The position numbers were made by a program, and so were the translations under genes. A stretch of 64,000 nucleotides of DNA from Granulicella rosea (GTDB lineage Bacteria > Acidobacteriota > Terriglobia > Terriglobales > Acidobacteriaceae): contig NZ_FZOU01000001.1 in assembly GCF_900188085.1 (NCBI RefSeq), forward strand, positions 1,302,001-1,366,000, given 5' to 3'. The notes beneath the pieces were generated by a model that saw only the letters and a list, made by a program, of their open reading frames with translations, was not told the origin of the DNA and did not search any database. Below are positions 50,164 to 58,870 of this stretch, one piece after another; the first letter of the stretch is position 1; every line of letters begins with the position of its first letter.

Positions 50164-53100
50164 ATGAGCTACGAGATTAAGAATCAGATCATCGACGCGC
50201 AGAACGGACACGGGCAGGGCCAGAACGGCCCCATTATGCCCGCGGCGCTCGATCTGGATGTCGAACGCAGTGTGCGTCTGTACCCGAAGCTGGCTGCGGC
50301 GGTGGCGATCGCCGCGTTTGTCGGCGTCGTCGGCTACGCGCTGCGTCAGCAGCCGATGTACACGGCGCAGACCTCGGTCTACATTCAGCCGGTGGCGACC
50401 AAACTGCTGAGCGACGGCACGCCGGGTTACTACGATTCGAACAAGTACGACTCCTATATTCAGCAGCAGATTCTGACCGCCACCCGCGCCGACATTTTGA
50501 AGAGCGCGCTGGAGAAGATGCCCGCCGGAACCTGGCAGATGCCGGGCGAGAGCGAAGAGCACGCCATCGACCGGCTGCAGTCCGCCTTGCGTGTGCAGCG
50601 CGTGCAGACGACCTACCAGTTGACCTTCGGCGTCACCTCGCCGAATCAGGCTGCGGTCGCGCCGGCGGCTAATGCCGTCACCGACGCCTTCCTGAAGCTG
50701 GGGCGCAAGGACGAACTCTCGCAGACCGACGACCGCATGCAGTTGCTGGCCGAGGAGCGCGACCGCATCACCAAGGAGCTTGAGGGCGAGCGCGAAGAGC
50801 AGCGGCAGTTGAGCGCGAGCATCGGCGTCGCCAATCCGGCCGGCGAGGCGGGGAATCCGTACGACATGCAGCTTGCGGAGCTGCGCTCGCAGCTTTCGTC
50901 CGCGCGCAAGGACCGCGACGTCGCGGCCTCGCAGCTTGAGACTGTGAGCGGGCCAAGCCCGGCGGCGCTTGATACGGCGGCCGAGGAGTTGATTCAGGCC
51001 GACAGCACGCTGGCCGCGATGAAGACCACCATCAGCGAGCGCAAAGGGCAGTTGACCAGTCAGATGGCGGGGCTGACCGCGAACAATCCGCTCTATCGCC
51101 AGGATCAACTGGAGATGCAGCAGCTCGACAAGTCGCTCGATACGATGACGACGCAGATGCGCGAGAAGGCCGCGCGGCGTCTGCAGGACAAGCTGCGGCT
51201 GGACCTTGCGCGCACGGCTGACGTGGAGTCGCGGCTGAACGCGCAGTTGGCGAAGCAGACCGGCATCGCCACCGGCGCCGCGCCACGGTTGCAGCGCGCC
51301 AACGATCTTGCGGCGGACATTACCCGCATGCAGCAGCGTTATGCGACGATCGACGACACGATGCGCAGCCTGGCGCTCGAGAGCAGCTCGCCCGGCCTCG
51401 CGCATCTGGTCGCCGCTGCCACGCCTCCCGATGGACCCGATCCCAGCCGCCGCATGCTGCTGTTGCTCGCATCGATTCCGCTGGCGCTGTTTCTTGGCGC
51501 CGCCGCGGCGGTCATCGCGACCAAGCGCGATCGTCATGTGTACATCGGCAAGGATCTCGACAAACTGCTCGGCTTCCAGCCCATCGCGGTGCTTCCAGCG
51601 CGCGCGGATGTCTCGCAGAATGTGATGGACGAGTATGTGCTGCGGCTTGCGGGCGGCATCGATCAGGCGCTGCGCCGTGGACGCGCGCGCTCCTATCTGC
51701 TGACCGGCGCGTCGCCTTCGATCGACGCCTCCGAACTGGTACGCGAACTTGCGGACAAGATGGAGCAGCTTGGCTTCCGCACCGTCCTGGTCAGCGCGGC
51801 GGCCGTGCTGCAGCCGTTACCCGAGGGCGCGGCCAAGGCGGATTCGGTCTCCATCTCAAAGGGCATGCCGAACGCGCTTTCGGGCGTGCATCAGAGTCTG
51901 CTGGTGGCGAACCTGGAGCGTCTGAAGCGGGGCAACGACCTGCTGCTGATCGAGTCGGACCCGCTGCTGGTCTCGGCCGAGACGGAGTATGTCGCGCGTC
52001 TGGCCGATGTCACGATCGTGATCGCGGAGTCCGGCGTGACGCTGCGCGAGGACCTGCTGCGCGCAGCCGCGCTGCTGAAGCGTCTGAGTGCGAGCGGCGT
52101 TGGCGCGGTGCTGACCGAGCTTCATGTAAATGCAGCCGATCAGGCATTCCGTTCGTCGATCAAGTCGCTTGAAGGCCGGCAGTACACCGGCGTGCGCCCC
52201 GTGCAGGAGCGCCCCGTGCGGCAGGCGCTGGAAGAGACCGAGCCGGAGCAGGCCACACCGGTCGTCGTGGCGCCGGAAGAGTTTGTCGCCGCGCATGAGT
52301 ACTACGAACCCGCGCCGGCCGAACAGTCTGTGCATGCCGCCGCTGCAGAGCATCTGTCCGAACCCGTCGCGGTCGCAGAGCCGGTGGTCGAGCACAGCTC
52401 GTGGCACGAACCGGCGCATGCAGCCGAGGCTGCGTATAGTGCCTTTGAGACGAAGCCCGAGCCTGCGGCGGTCGAGTCGGTTGTCTCGGAGCCTGCATTC
52501 GCCGAGATCGTGGAAGAGCCAGTCCTGAGCCATAGCGAGCCGCTCGCGACCGGGTTTTCACAGCCTGCGGTAGAATCTGTCGCAGAGCCGGTCGCCGAGG
52601 CTGCGGTCGAGCCGGAGCTGCCCGTCCATCACGAACCCACCGTCTTCGCCCAGTACGCCGCATCTGCCGCACACTTCGATCCGATTCATGCAGAGGTTCC
52701 CGCCATGCAGATTCACAGGATTGTGGAAGCTCCGACCGAGCCGCTGGCAGAGCCTGCCGCGCCGCACGAGACCGTAGCCACCGAGCCCATTGCGCCGCGC
52801 GCCGCGCAGCCGGAGTTCGAAGCTGCCGACCTGCACTTCAACCCCAACATCAGCCGTCAGCGCATGGCCTTTCGGGGCACGACGGGCCGGGTGCAGGCAG
52901 AGGAGGAAGAGCAGCCCAAGCGTAGCTGGGTGCACCGCCTGTTCCGTCGCGATACGCCACAGGTCTCGTATAGCATCATCCCCACGGACGATGAGGATGA
53001 CGAGATCGAGGAGGTTGCTCCTGAACTGGTCTACACGCGCTCGGATCGCTCGGGCAGCTACATGACCGAGCCTGTGGCCGAGCCGTCCGCTGCGACGAGC

Positions 53101-54138
53101 GAGCAGGCAGCCGAACCTGCCTCTGTGCATGAACCCGTCGTGCTTCATGAGCCTGTCGCTCACGCGCCCGAGCCGGTTGCAGTCAGTGTGCCGGCTGAGC
53201 TGGAGCCGGTGCAGGAGCCGGTCTCGCCGGTGGCGGTTGGGATGGAGCCTGCGCCCGAGGTTCACTGGACGCCGCTCGCCGGATCGCAGACGCAGGCCGA
53301 AGAGGCCGCGTTCGTTCACGAGGCTTTGCCGGAGCCGATTGCGCCAGTCGTCGAAGACGCTGCGGCGCATGCCGTCGAGCCAGTTGCCGAAGTTCTGGCC
53401 GAGCCGATCGTCGAGCACGCTATCCATGTCGAGCCAGAGACTCACGAGGCTGTCGAACAGCGCTGGGCGGCCTTCGCGGAGCCTGCATCCGAAGCTGCGC
53501 AACCGGTCGTCGAGACGCACGCCGAAGCGGTCGTTGCGCATGCGGCGGTCGAATTCGAAGAGCCTACGGTCGAATCGGTGAACTCCGTCGTCGAGCCGCT
53601 GGTGCAGGACTCCGCATCGGTCCCGCATCTTGCAGCGCCAGAGCAGCCAGCGGCCCGGACGGAACCTGAGTTCGAGGTCTCCATGCCGCTTGTGCCGATG
53701 AGCACGGACTTCAAGGAGCCGTCGTTCGAGCCGCTGCCCGATGTCCACACCTGGGCGCAGCCGGAGCCTGAGGCGCAGCCCGTCGAGGCGGCGCAGGAGG
53801 TCTCTCGGTCGAACGTCTACGAGTCCTATCGCCCGGCCGCGGTCGATGTGCAGCCGGAGCCGGTTGCCGCCGCAGTGGAGCACTTTGAGCCGGCTCATGC
53901 CGAGTCCGTGTATGTCGAGCCGGCCCAGGTCGACGCGCCGGTGTTCACGCCGGAGCCCACCTACGCGTCCGAGCCGGAGCCTGTCTATGCCGCGGCGGAG
54001 CCGGTAGCGCCTCTGCGTGCCCATCGCGAGGTCGAGCGTCCCGCGCATGTGCCGCGGCGCTTCCATCTTCTCTCTCAGTTCGACCGTCCACTCTCGCCTC
54101 GCAACGACGTGCGCGAGTCCAACGGCGGATCGCGGTAG
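50164..54138 (+). CDS. Wzz-type polysaccharide co-polymerase with degenerate tyrosine-kinase-like domain and long Glu/Pro/Val/Ala-rich tail
   Basis: 1324 residues, about twice the usual length. An N-terminal Wzz domain (membrane helix about 42-61, periplasmic coiled coil about 180-400, second helix about 430-452) leads to a cytoplasmic region at about 460-690 that follows a BY-kinase fold. The Walker A position reads LLTGASPSIDASEL with no GKT, and LLLIESDPLLV stands where Walker B should be, so catalysis is doubtful. Residues about 690-1324 are low complexity, dominated by short EPV, AEP, VEP units, interrupted near 918 by a basic WVHRLFRRD and an acidic DDEDDEIEE patch. There is no Tyr cluster at the end. 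It acts in chain-length control of the exopolysaccharide. Confidence 0.85.
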   Translation: MSYEIKNQIIDAQNGHGQGQNGPIMPAALDLDVERSVRLYPKLAAAVAIAAFVGVVGYALRQQPMYTAQTSVYIQPVATKLLSDGTPGYYDSNKYDSYIQQQILTATRADILKSALEKMPAGTWQMPGESEEHAIDRLQSALRVQRVQTTYQLTFGVTSPNQAAVAPAANAVTDAFLKLGRKDELSQTDDRMQLLAEERDRITKELEGEREEQRQLSASIGVANPAGEAGNPYDMQLAELRSQLSSARKDRDVAASQLETVSGPSPAALDTAAEELIQADSTLAAMKTTISERKGQLTSQMAGLTANNPLYRQDQLEMQQLDKSLDTMTTQMREKAARRLQDKLRLDLARTADVESRLNAQLAKQTGIATGAAPRLQRANDLAADITRMQQRYATIDDTMRSLALESSSPGLAHLVAAATPPDGPDPSRRMLLLLASIPLALFLGAAAAVIATKRDRHVYIGKDLDKLLGFQPIAVLPARADVSQNVMDEYVLRLAGGIDQALRRGRARSYLLTGASPSIDASELVRELADKMEQLGFRTVLVSAAAVLQPLPEGAAKADSVSISKGMPNALSGVHQSLLVANLERLKRGNDLLLIESDPLLVSAETEYVARLADVTIVIAESGVTLREDLLRAAALLKRLSASGVGAVLTELHVNAADQAFRSSIKSLEGRQYTGVRPVQERPVRQALEETEPEQATPVVVAPEEFVAAHEYYEPAPAEQSVHAAAAEHLSEPVAVAEPVVEHSSWHEPAHAAEAAYSAFETKPEPAAVESVVSEPAFAEIVEEPVLSHSEPLATGFSQPAVESVAEPVAEAAVEPELPVHHEPTVFAQYAASAAHFDPIHAEVPAMQIHRIVEAPTEPLAEPAAPHETVATEPIAPRAAQPEFEAADLHFNPNISRQRMAFRGTTGRVQAEEEEQPKRSWVHRLFRRDTPQVSYSIIPTDDEDDEIEEVAPELVYTRSDRSGSYMTEPVAEPSAATSEQAAEPASVHEPVVLHEPVAHAPEPVAVSVPAELEPVQEPVSPVAVGMEPAPEVHWTPLAGSQTQAEEAAFVHEALPEPIAPVVEDAAAHAVEPVAEVLAEPIVEHAIHVEPETHEAVEQRWAAFAEPASEAAQPVVETHAEAVVAHAAVEFEEPTVESVNSVVEPLVQDSASVPHLAAPEQPAARTEPEFEVSMPLVPMSTDFKEPSFEPLPDVHTWAQPEPEAQPVEAAQEVSRSNVYESYRPAAVDVQPEPVAAAVEHFEPAHAESVYVEPAQVDAPVFTPEPTYASEPEPVYAAAEPVAPLRAHREVERPAHVPRRFHLLSQFDRPLSPRNDVRESNGGSR

Positions 54139-54144
54139 GCGAAG

Positions 54145-54672
54145 ATGTTCGAGAACATCCGCGAGGACTGGCGGGCAAACGACAGCACCTGGACCCGGCA
54201 CGGCTTCTGGGTGCTGACCGTCTATCGCTTTGGACGCTGGCGGTACGGTATCAAATCACGGCTCTTGAGGATGCCGCTTTCTTTCCTCTATAAGCTGCTG
54301 AAATTTTTTGCGGACTCCGTGCTCGGCATGGAGATGCCTTGTGAGACGGTCATCGGGAGACGACTTGTGATTGAACATACCGGCGGCATCGTGATCAGTG
54401 GAGATGCGATCTTCGGCGACGACTGCGTGCTCCGCAATGGAGTCACGGTGGGTCTGCGCAATCGCAGCTTCCGCGGGTCGCCGCGTATCGGCGCCCGCGT
54501 CGATATCGGCACGGGCGCGAAGCTGCTGGGGCCGATCGTGATCGGCGACGACGTAGCCATCGGGGCCAACGCCGTGGTGCTTTGCGATGTGCCTTCGAAC
54601 TCCATTGCGGTGGGCGTACCCGCGCGTGTGTTGCCGCGTAAGCCGGTCGCGGTTGCGGAGGTCGTGCAGTGA
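54145..54672 (+). CDS. Serine-acetyltransferase-like hexapeptide acyltransferase
   Basis: 175 residues, 6 bases after the preceding gene. Left-handed beta-helix repeats (IVISGDAIFGDDCVLRNGVTVG, PRIGARVDIGTGAKLLGPIVIGDDVAIGANAVV) and AVGVPARVLPRKP at the end. The N-terminal helix DWRANDSTWTRHGFWVLTVYRFGRW is the CysE-like hook seen in EPS O-acetyltransferases. It probably acetylates a sugar of the repeat unit. GTGA overlap with the next glycosyltransferase. Confidence 0.87.
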   Translation: MFENIREDWRANDSTWTRHGFWVLTVYRFGRWRYGIKSRLLRMPLSFLYKLLKFFADSVLGMEMPCETVIGRRLVIEHTGGIVISGDAIFGDDCVLRNGVTVGLRNRSFRGSPRIGARVDIGTGAKLLGPIVIGDDVAIGANAVVLCDVPSNSIAVGVPARVLPRKPVAVAEVVQ

Positions 54673-55685
54673 TTCTTTCAGGGGGAAGACGGCTGGTCTC
54701 GGTGGTCGTCATTGGACGCAACGAAGGCGATCGCCTGAGGCGATGCCTGGAGTCCGTGACGCGGATGGACCGCGAGAACTTCGACATGGAACTCATCTAT
54801 GTCGACTCGGGTTCGACCGACGATAGCCTTGCGCTGGCCTCGCGGCTGGGCGCACGCACGGTGGCGCTGCAGCCGACGCGTCCATGCGCCGCGCTGGGCC
54901 GCAACGCGGGCTGGCATATTGCGAAGGGCTCGCTAGTGCTGTTTCTCGATGGCGACACGGTGCTCGACCGGCGCTTCGTCGAGGAGTCGCTCGCGGACTT
55001 CGAGACGGCGGAGACGGCGGTCGTCTGGGGCCATCGCCGGGAGATGCATCCGACGCGTTCGATCTACAACCGCGCGCTCGATCTGGACTGGGTCTATGCC
55101 CCCGGACGCACGCCGTTCTGCGGTGGCGACGCGCTCTTCCGTACGGACGTTCTACGCATTACGGGCGGCTTCGATGAGACGTTGATCGCGGGCGAGGAGC
55201 CGGAACTCTGCCGTCGCATCACCGCGCTTGGCTTCCATGTGTTGCACGTCGACCGCGCCATGACCGGCCACGACCTCGCGATGACGGAGTGGTCGCAGTA
55301 CTGGCGTCGCGCGCGTCGCGCCGGCCATGCGTACGCCGAGGTCTCCGAGCGCTTCAGCACAAGCGTCGATCCCTTCTGGACCTCCGAGGTGCGGCACACG
55401 CGCAACCGCGCCATCGCGCTGCAGGCGCTGGCCGCCATTGGCTTCTTCGGCTCGGTCATATGGTGGGTGCCGGAGCCGCTGCTCTTCGTCATCGCGATGT
55501 TCGTGCTGCTTGCAGTGCGCAGCGCATGGAAGGCTCGCTGGAAGTCGAAGGACTGGTACACGCTGCTGGTCTATGGCTTCCACTCGCACCTGCAACAGAT
55601 CCCAATCTTTTGGGGTCAGCGCAAGTACCGGAGCAATCGCAGGCAGGGCAAGCAGGCGATGCTGCTGGAGTATAAGAAACAGTAG
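54669..55685 (+). CDS. Glycosyltransferase family 2
   Basis: 338 residues from a GTG overlapping the acetyltransferase stop. GT2 motifs: VSVVVIGRNEGDRLRRCLESV, YVDSGSTDDSLALA, LFLDGDTVLDRRFVEE (D-x-D) and ITGGFDETLIAGEEPELCRRI. A C-terminal hydrophobic pair (IGFFGSVIWWVPEPLLFVIAMFVLLAV) and a basic tail place it at the membrane. It is the last gene of the rightward EPS unit that starts with the WecG-STAS gene. Confidence 0.88.
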   Translation: MILSGGRRLVSVVVIGRNEGDRLRRCLESVTRMDRENFDMELIYVDSGSTDDSLALASRLGARTVALQPTRPCAALGRNAGWHIAKGSLVLFLDGDTVLDRRFVEESLADFETAETAVVWGHRREMHPTRSIYNRALDLDWVYAPGRTPFCGGDALFRTDVLRITGGFDETLIAGEEPELCRRITALGFHVLHVDRAMTGHDLAMTEWSQYWRRARRAGHAYAEVSERFSTSVDPFWTSEVRHTRNRAIALQALAAIGFFGSVIWWVPEPLLFVIAMFVLLAVRSAWKARWKSKDWYTLLVYGFHSHLQQIPIFWGQRKYRSNRRQGKQAMLLEYKKQ

Positions 55686-55720
55686 CGGTTACAAATAAAG
55701 CGGTTGCTGGTTCTGCGGCA

Positions 55721-55745
55721 GATCCTTCGCTGCGCTCAGGATGAC
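55721..55745. repeat. REP-like intergenic hairpin element
   Basis: The 25-base element GATCCTTCGCTGCGCTCAGG-ATGAC has ATCCT and AGGAT arms around TCGCTGCGCTC. Elements of this sequence type recur between convergent genes in acidobacterial genomes (general knowledge). It lies between the convergent glycosyltransferase and acyltransferase genes and may help end transcription. Confidence 0.6.
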
Positions 55746-55787
55746 ATACGCTGAGTAAGGGCGCTGCGTACCTAAATGCAATTCGCG

Positions 55788-56366
55788 CTAGCGCTTGCGT
55801 AGGGGAACCGCGGGAACGCCGCCCACGATCTCGCCCGCGGCCACGTCACGTGTGACGACGGCGTTTGCCCCGACCGTTGCGCCATCGCCGATCGTGACGC
55901 CTGCCAGCACGGTGACGCCTCGTCCGATCCACACCTCATCGCCGATCGTGATCGCTCTCGCGCTGTGTCCTGCATCGCGGATGGCGATACCTTCGGCGCG
56001 CTGGTGATTCGCATCGCGGATGCTGGTGTACTCGCCGATCATCGTGCCCTTGCCTATGCGGATGCCGGCCATCGCGACGAGGTGAACGCCGCGCGAGATG
56101 ACCACGCCATCGCCCAGTTCGATGCTCGCCTCATGTTGCGTTTCGAGGTGCAGATCGGGGTAGAGGAGGATGTCCTTGCCGAAGCGCAACGCGCCGGTTC
56201 CATGCACCTGCGTGCGCCCCAGCACAACAACAGACGAAGGCAGCGGAGGATGTATCTGCGCGGCGAGCGCGGCATGCGCGTAGAGGCGGCGCGTGGACTC
56301 GCGCAGCGAAGCGGTAGAGCGCAGCAGCGCGCGGAGCGGGGCAACCATCAGTGACTTAAGCGACAT
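55788..56366 (-). CDS. Hexapeptide-repeat acyltransferase (maltose/galactoside O-acetyltransferase-like)
   Basis: 192 residues. An N-terminal helical lead, then left-handed beta-helix turns ([97 protein letters not shown]) ending [13 protein letters not shown]. The catalytic His is probably in RDANH. Last gene of the leftward three-gene unit with two glycosyltransferases. It probably O-acetylates glycan. Confidence 0.87.
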   Translation of the reverse strand: MSLKSLMVAPLRALLRSTASLRESTRRLYAHAALAAQIHPPLPSSVVVLGRTQVHGTGALRFGKDILLYPDLHLETQHEASIELGDGVVISRGVHLVAMAGIRIGKGTMIGEYTSIRDANHQRAEGIAIRDAGHSARAITIGDEVWIGRGVTVLAGVTIGDGATVGANAVVTRDVAAGEIVGGVPAVPLRKR

Positions 56367-56372
56367 CGGCGC

Positions 56373-57437
56373 CTACCAGGGCCGAGGCGGTGAGATGCGG
56401 CCGCCCTTGGTGTCCTGCCACGCCTGGTTCATCAATCCGACGAGCGTGCGATGATGCATCTCGCGCTCCTTGCGTTCGGGGTTCGAGCTGAAGCGGTTGC
56501 GCAGAACGACGCATTGAAAGAGCAGCGTCTCCATCCAGCGTGCGAGGTGGACCTTTGCGCCGTGGTGCTTGCGAAAGTAGAGCAGCGTGCTGCGCATGCG
56601 CCACAGCACCACCTGCGCCGCGCGCGCGGAGAAGGCCAGCGATTTGAGCTGCCGCGAGCTTTCGCCGCCGATGTGGACAACCACGACGTCGGGCCAGTAC
56701 CAGACCCTCATGCCGGCCTGCTTCACGCGTTTACAAAGATCCACCTCTTCGTAGTAGAGAAAGAACTCCGGATCGAAGAGGCCGATCTGCTGGAGCACGG
56801 AGGGCCGGATGATGGAGAAGGCGCCGGGCACCCAGTCGACCGCGGCTGCCGCGTTGACGTCTGCCCAGGTGCGATCGAAGGCGCCGAAGAACTTCGACTT
56901 CGGAAACATGGCCGCAAGGCCGGTGAGGACGATGAAGTCGCCTGTGACGGAGTGGAAGCAGCGCGACGAGGGCTGGCCTTCGCCATCACGTCCGATGAGG
57001 CGGCCGCCGCCGAGGCCGCAGTCCGGCGTTGCGTCCATGTGCCGGATCGCGAGTTCGAGCGCGCGCGGTTGAAAGAAGGCATCGGAGTTGAGCAGCACAT
57101 GGTAGCGTCCGCGCGCCTCGCGCAATGCGACGTTGTTGGCCGCGCCGAAGCCGAGGTTGACGTCGCTGCGCATCACGCGCGCCTGCGGGAAGTCGCGCTC
57201 GACCATCTCGGGCGAGCCGTCCTTCGATGCGTTGTCGACGACGAGGATCTCGATGTTGAGCCCGGCCGACTCCTTCACCACGGACTCCAGGCACTCGCGC
57301 AGAATCTCGCGAGTGTTGAAGGAGACGATGATGATGGACGCGTCGATGACGGCATCTACGGGCGCGGTGAGTTGCGGCTCGACATGGGGCGTCGGGGGGA
57401 TGAGTTCGGTCGGGGGCTGTTGCGTCAGCTCTGTCAT
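56373..57437 (-). CDS. Glycosyltransferase family 2 (rhamnosyltransferase-like)
   Basis: 354 residues; the ATG overlaps the stop of the GT4 gene (ATGA). Motifs: IIIVSFNTREILRECLESV, ILVVDNASKDGSPEMVE, NLGFGAANNVALREARGRYHVLLNSDAFFQP (N-S-D in place of D-x-D), VPGAFSIIRPSVLQQIGLFDPEFFLYYEEVDLCKRVKQAG. This is the WcaA/RfbN-like branch, often rhamnosyl transfer. It has a Pro/Thr-rich 35-residue lead. It works with the GT4 gene upstream and the acyltransferase downstream. Confidence 0.88.
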   Translation of the reverse strand: MTELTQQPPTELIPPTPHVEPQLTAPVDAVIDASIIIVSFNTREILRECLESVVKESAGLNIEILVVDNASKDGSPEMVERDFPQARVMRSDVNLGFGAANNVALREARGRYHVLLNSDAFFQPRALELAIRHMDATPDCGLGGGRLIGRDGEGQPSSRCFHSVTGDFIVLTGLAAMFPKSKFFGAFDRTWADVNAAAAVDWVPGAFSIIRPSVLQQIGLFDPEFFLYYEEVDLCKRVKQAGMRVWYWPDVVVVHIGGESSRQLKSLAFSARAAQVVLWRMRSTLLYFRKHHGAKVHLARWMETLLFQCVVLRNRFSSNPERKEREMHHRTLVGLMNQAWQDTKGGRISPPRPW

Positions 57438-58738
57438 TGGGCCGTCCTCGCGGAGTTGGTGGAGTGGGTCTCGGTCAGTGAACGCCCGGCTGCCTGACGT
57501 TCGAAGACGCGCGCCAACAGCTCCTGGTTCAGCGGAAGGTTGTAGTGCGAGATGATGCGCTCGCGCGCGGCAACGCCAAGTTTGCGGCGCAAGCCTGGAT
57601 CGTCGACCAGCGCACGCAGCGCGTCGGCCAGTGCGCTGGCGTTGGCGGGCGGTACAAGCAGGCCGTCGATGCCGCTGCGGATAAGCTCCGGAATGCCGGC
57701 GATGGTGGTGCTGACGCATGGCACGCCGAGCGACATTGCCTCCATGATCGCGACAGGGATGCCCTCGGCGAAGCTGGCCAGCGTGAAGATGTCCGCGCGG
57801 CGTACATGGTCGAGCGTGGCCTGATGCGAGAGCGAAGAGGTAAACGTGACGGACTTGCCCAGGCCGTGGTCCAGCGCGAAACGTTCGAGGCTCTCGCGCT
57901 CCGGCCCCGCGCCGATCAGCGTCGCGTGAATCTTCGCGCCCTGTCCTTGCAGCATCAGCAGAGCTTCGAGCAATATCTGATGGCCTTTGGCGGCGACCAG
58001 GCGGCCCGTACACACAAGCTCGAGCGTGCGCGAGGAGGTTGCGTTATCCGGTGGAGTGAGCAGCATCGGGTCGACGCCCAGGCGGACGACGTGGAACTTG
58101 TGCCACTCTTCCATGGGCGTGATCTGGAAGAGCTGGCTGCGGCAGAAGTCGCTGATGCAGACGACGAAGCTGGCGCGCCGCGTCTTCTCGCGCAACTGAT
58201 AGGCGTCCATGTTCAGCAGCTCTTCGGGACCGTGGATTGTGATGGAGTAGGGAATGCGCCACGCAGCGGAGGTCAGCAGCGCAACCGATGCGACGGGTCC
58301 GCCGAAGTGAACATGCAGATGATTCAAGCCGCGCTGCTTCATCCAGCGACCCGCGAGGATGGCCTCCGCAAGATAGAAGAGCCAGAAGCCGCGCTGCCTG
58401 AGCGTGAGGTCCGCGATGCCGAAGACCGCCCGCAGTCCGCGCCACACAACGGAGGGCTGCGCGATGGCTGTCTTCACGATATCGATCAGCGCCGTGCTCT
58501 TGCTGCCTCCCTTGATGTAGAAGGTGGTATCGGCCTCCGCGGCTTCGATGGCTGGAAGCTGATCGCGGCTGCGATCCGGCTGATTGATGGACGCGGTCTC
58601 AATGTGCAGGCCGCGCGCGCGCAGGCCTAGCACCTCGTGCAGGAAGAAAGTATGGGAGATGGCAGGGTAGCGGCTGAGCAGATAGGCCATGCGCACGGTG
58701 GCGCGGTCGTCGCGGTGAGGTACCGCGCGCGACGTCAT
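57434..58738 (-). CDS. Glycosyltransferase family 4 (colanic-acid WcaL-like)
   Basis: 434 residues from ATG 58738 with AAGGAAG upstream (GTG at 58774 is the alternative). GT-B fold: N-terminal YLLSRYPAISHTFFLHEVLGLRARG and HLHVHFGGPVASVALL; C-terminal VCTGRLVAAKGHQILLEAL, LIGAGPERESLE, and FAEGIPVAIMEAMSLGVPCVSTTIAGIPELI with the E-x7-E motif. The N-terminal domain resembles WcaL of colanic acid synthesis. It is the first gene of a leftward three-gene unit. Confidence 0.88.
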   Translation of the reverse strand: MTSRAVPHRDDRATVRMAYLLSRYPAISHTFFLHEVLGLRARGLHIETASINQPDRSRDQLPAIEAAEADTTFYIKGGSKSTALIDIVKTAIAQPSVVWRGLRAVFGIADLTLRQRGFWLFYLAEAILAGRWMKQRGLNHLHVHFGGPVASVALLTSAAWRIPYSITIHGPEELLNMDAYQLREKTRRASFVVCISDFCRSQLFQITPMEEWHKFHVVRLGVDPMLLTPPDNATSSRTLELVCTGRLVAAKGHQILLEALLMLQGQGAKIHATLIGAGPERESLERFALDHGLGKSVTFTSSLSHQATLDHVRRADIFTLASFAEGIPVAIMEAMSLGVPCVSTTIAGIPELIRSGIDGLLVPPANASALADALRALVDDPGLRRKLGVAARERIISHYNLPLNQELLARVFERQAAGRSLTETHSTNSARTAQ

Positions 58739-58870
58739 GGCAGCTTCCTTGCTCGCTCGATCTAGGGTCTCCACAATGGCTCCAGTATACGAAGAGTAAC
58801 TAAAATTGCAGCGGGCCCGTTGGTTCGTTTGCCTGCATCTATCGGGTGATGGAAGTAGCGGATTACTTTT

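Noticed and set aside
52558..54201. Minus-strand open frame inside the Wzz tail
   Set aside because: It is the antisense image of the EPV-rich repeats (RLGLRLR-type residues) and lacks any domain or ribosome site.
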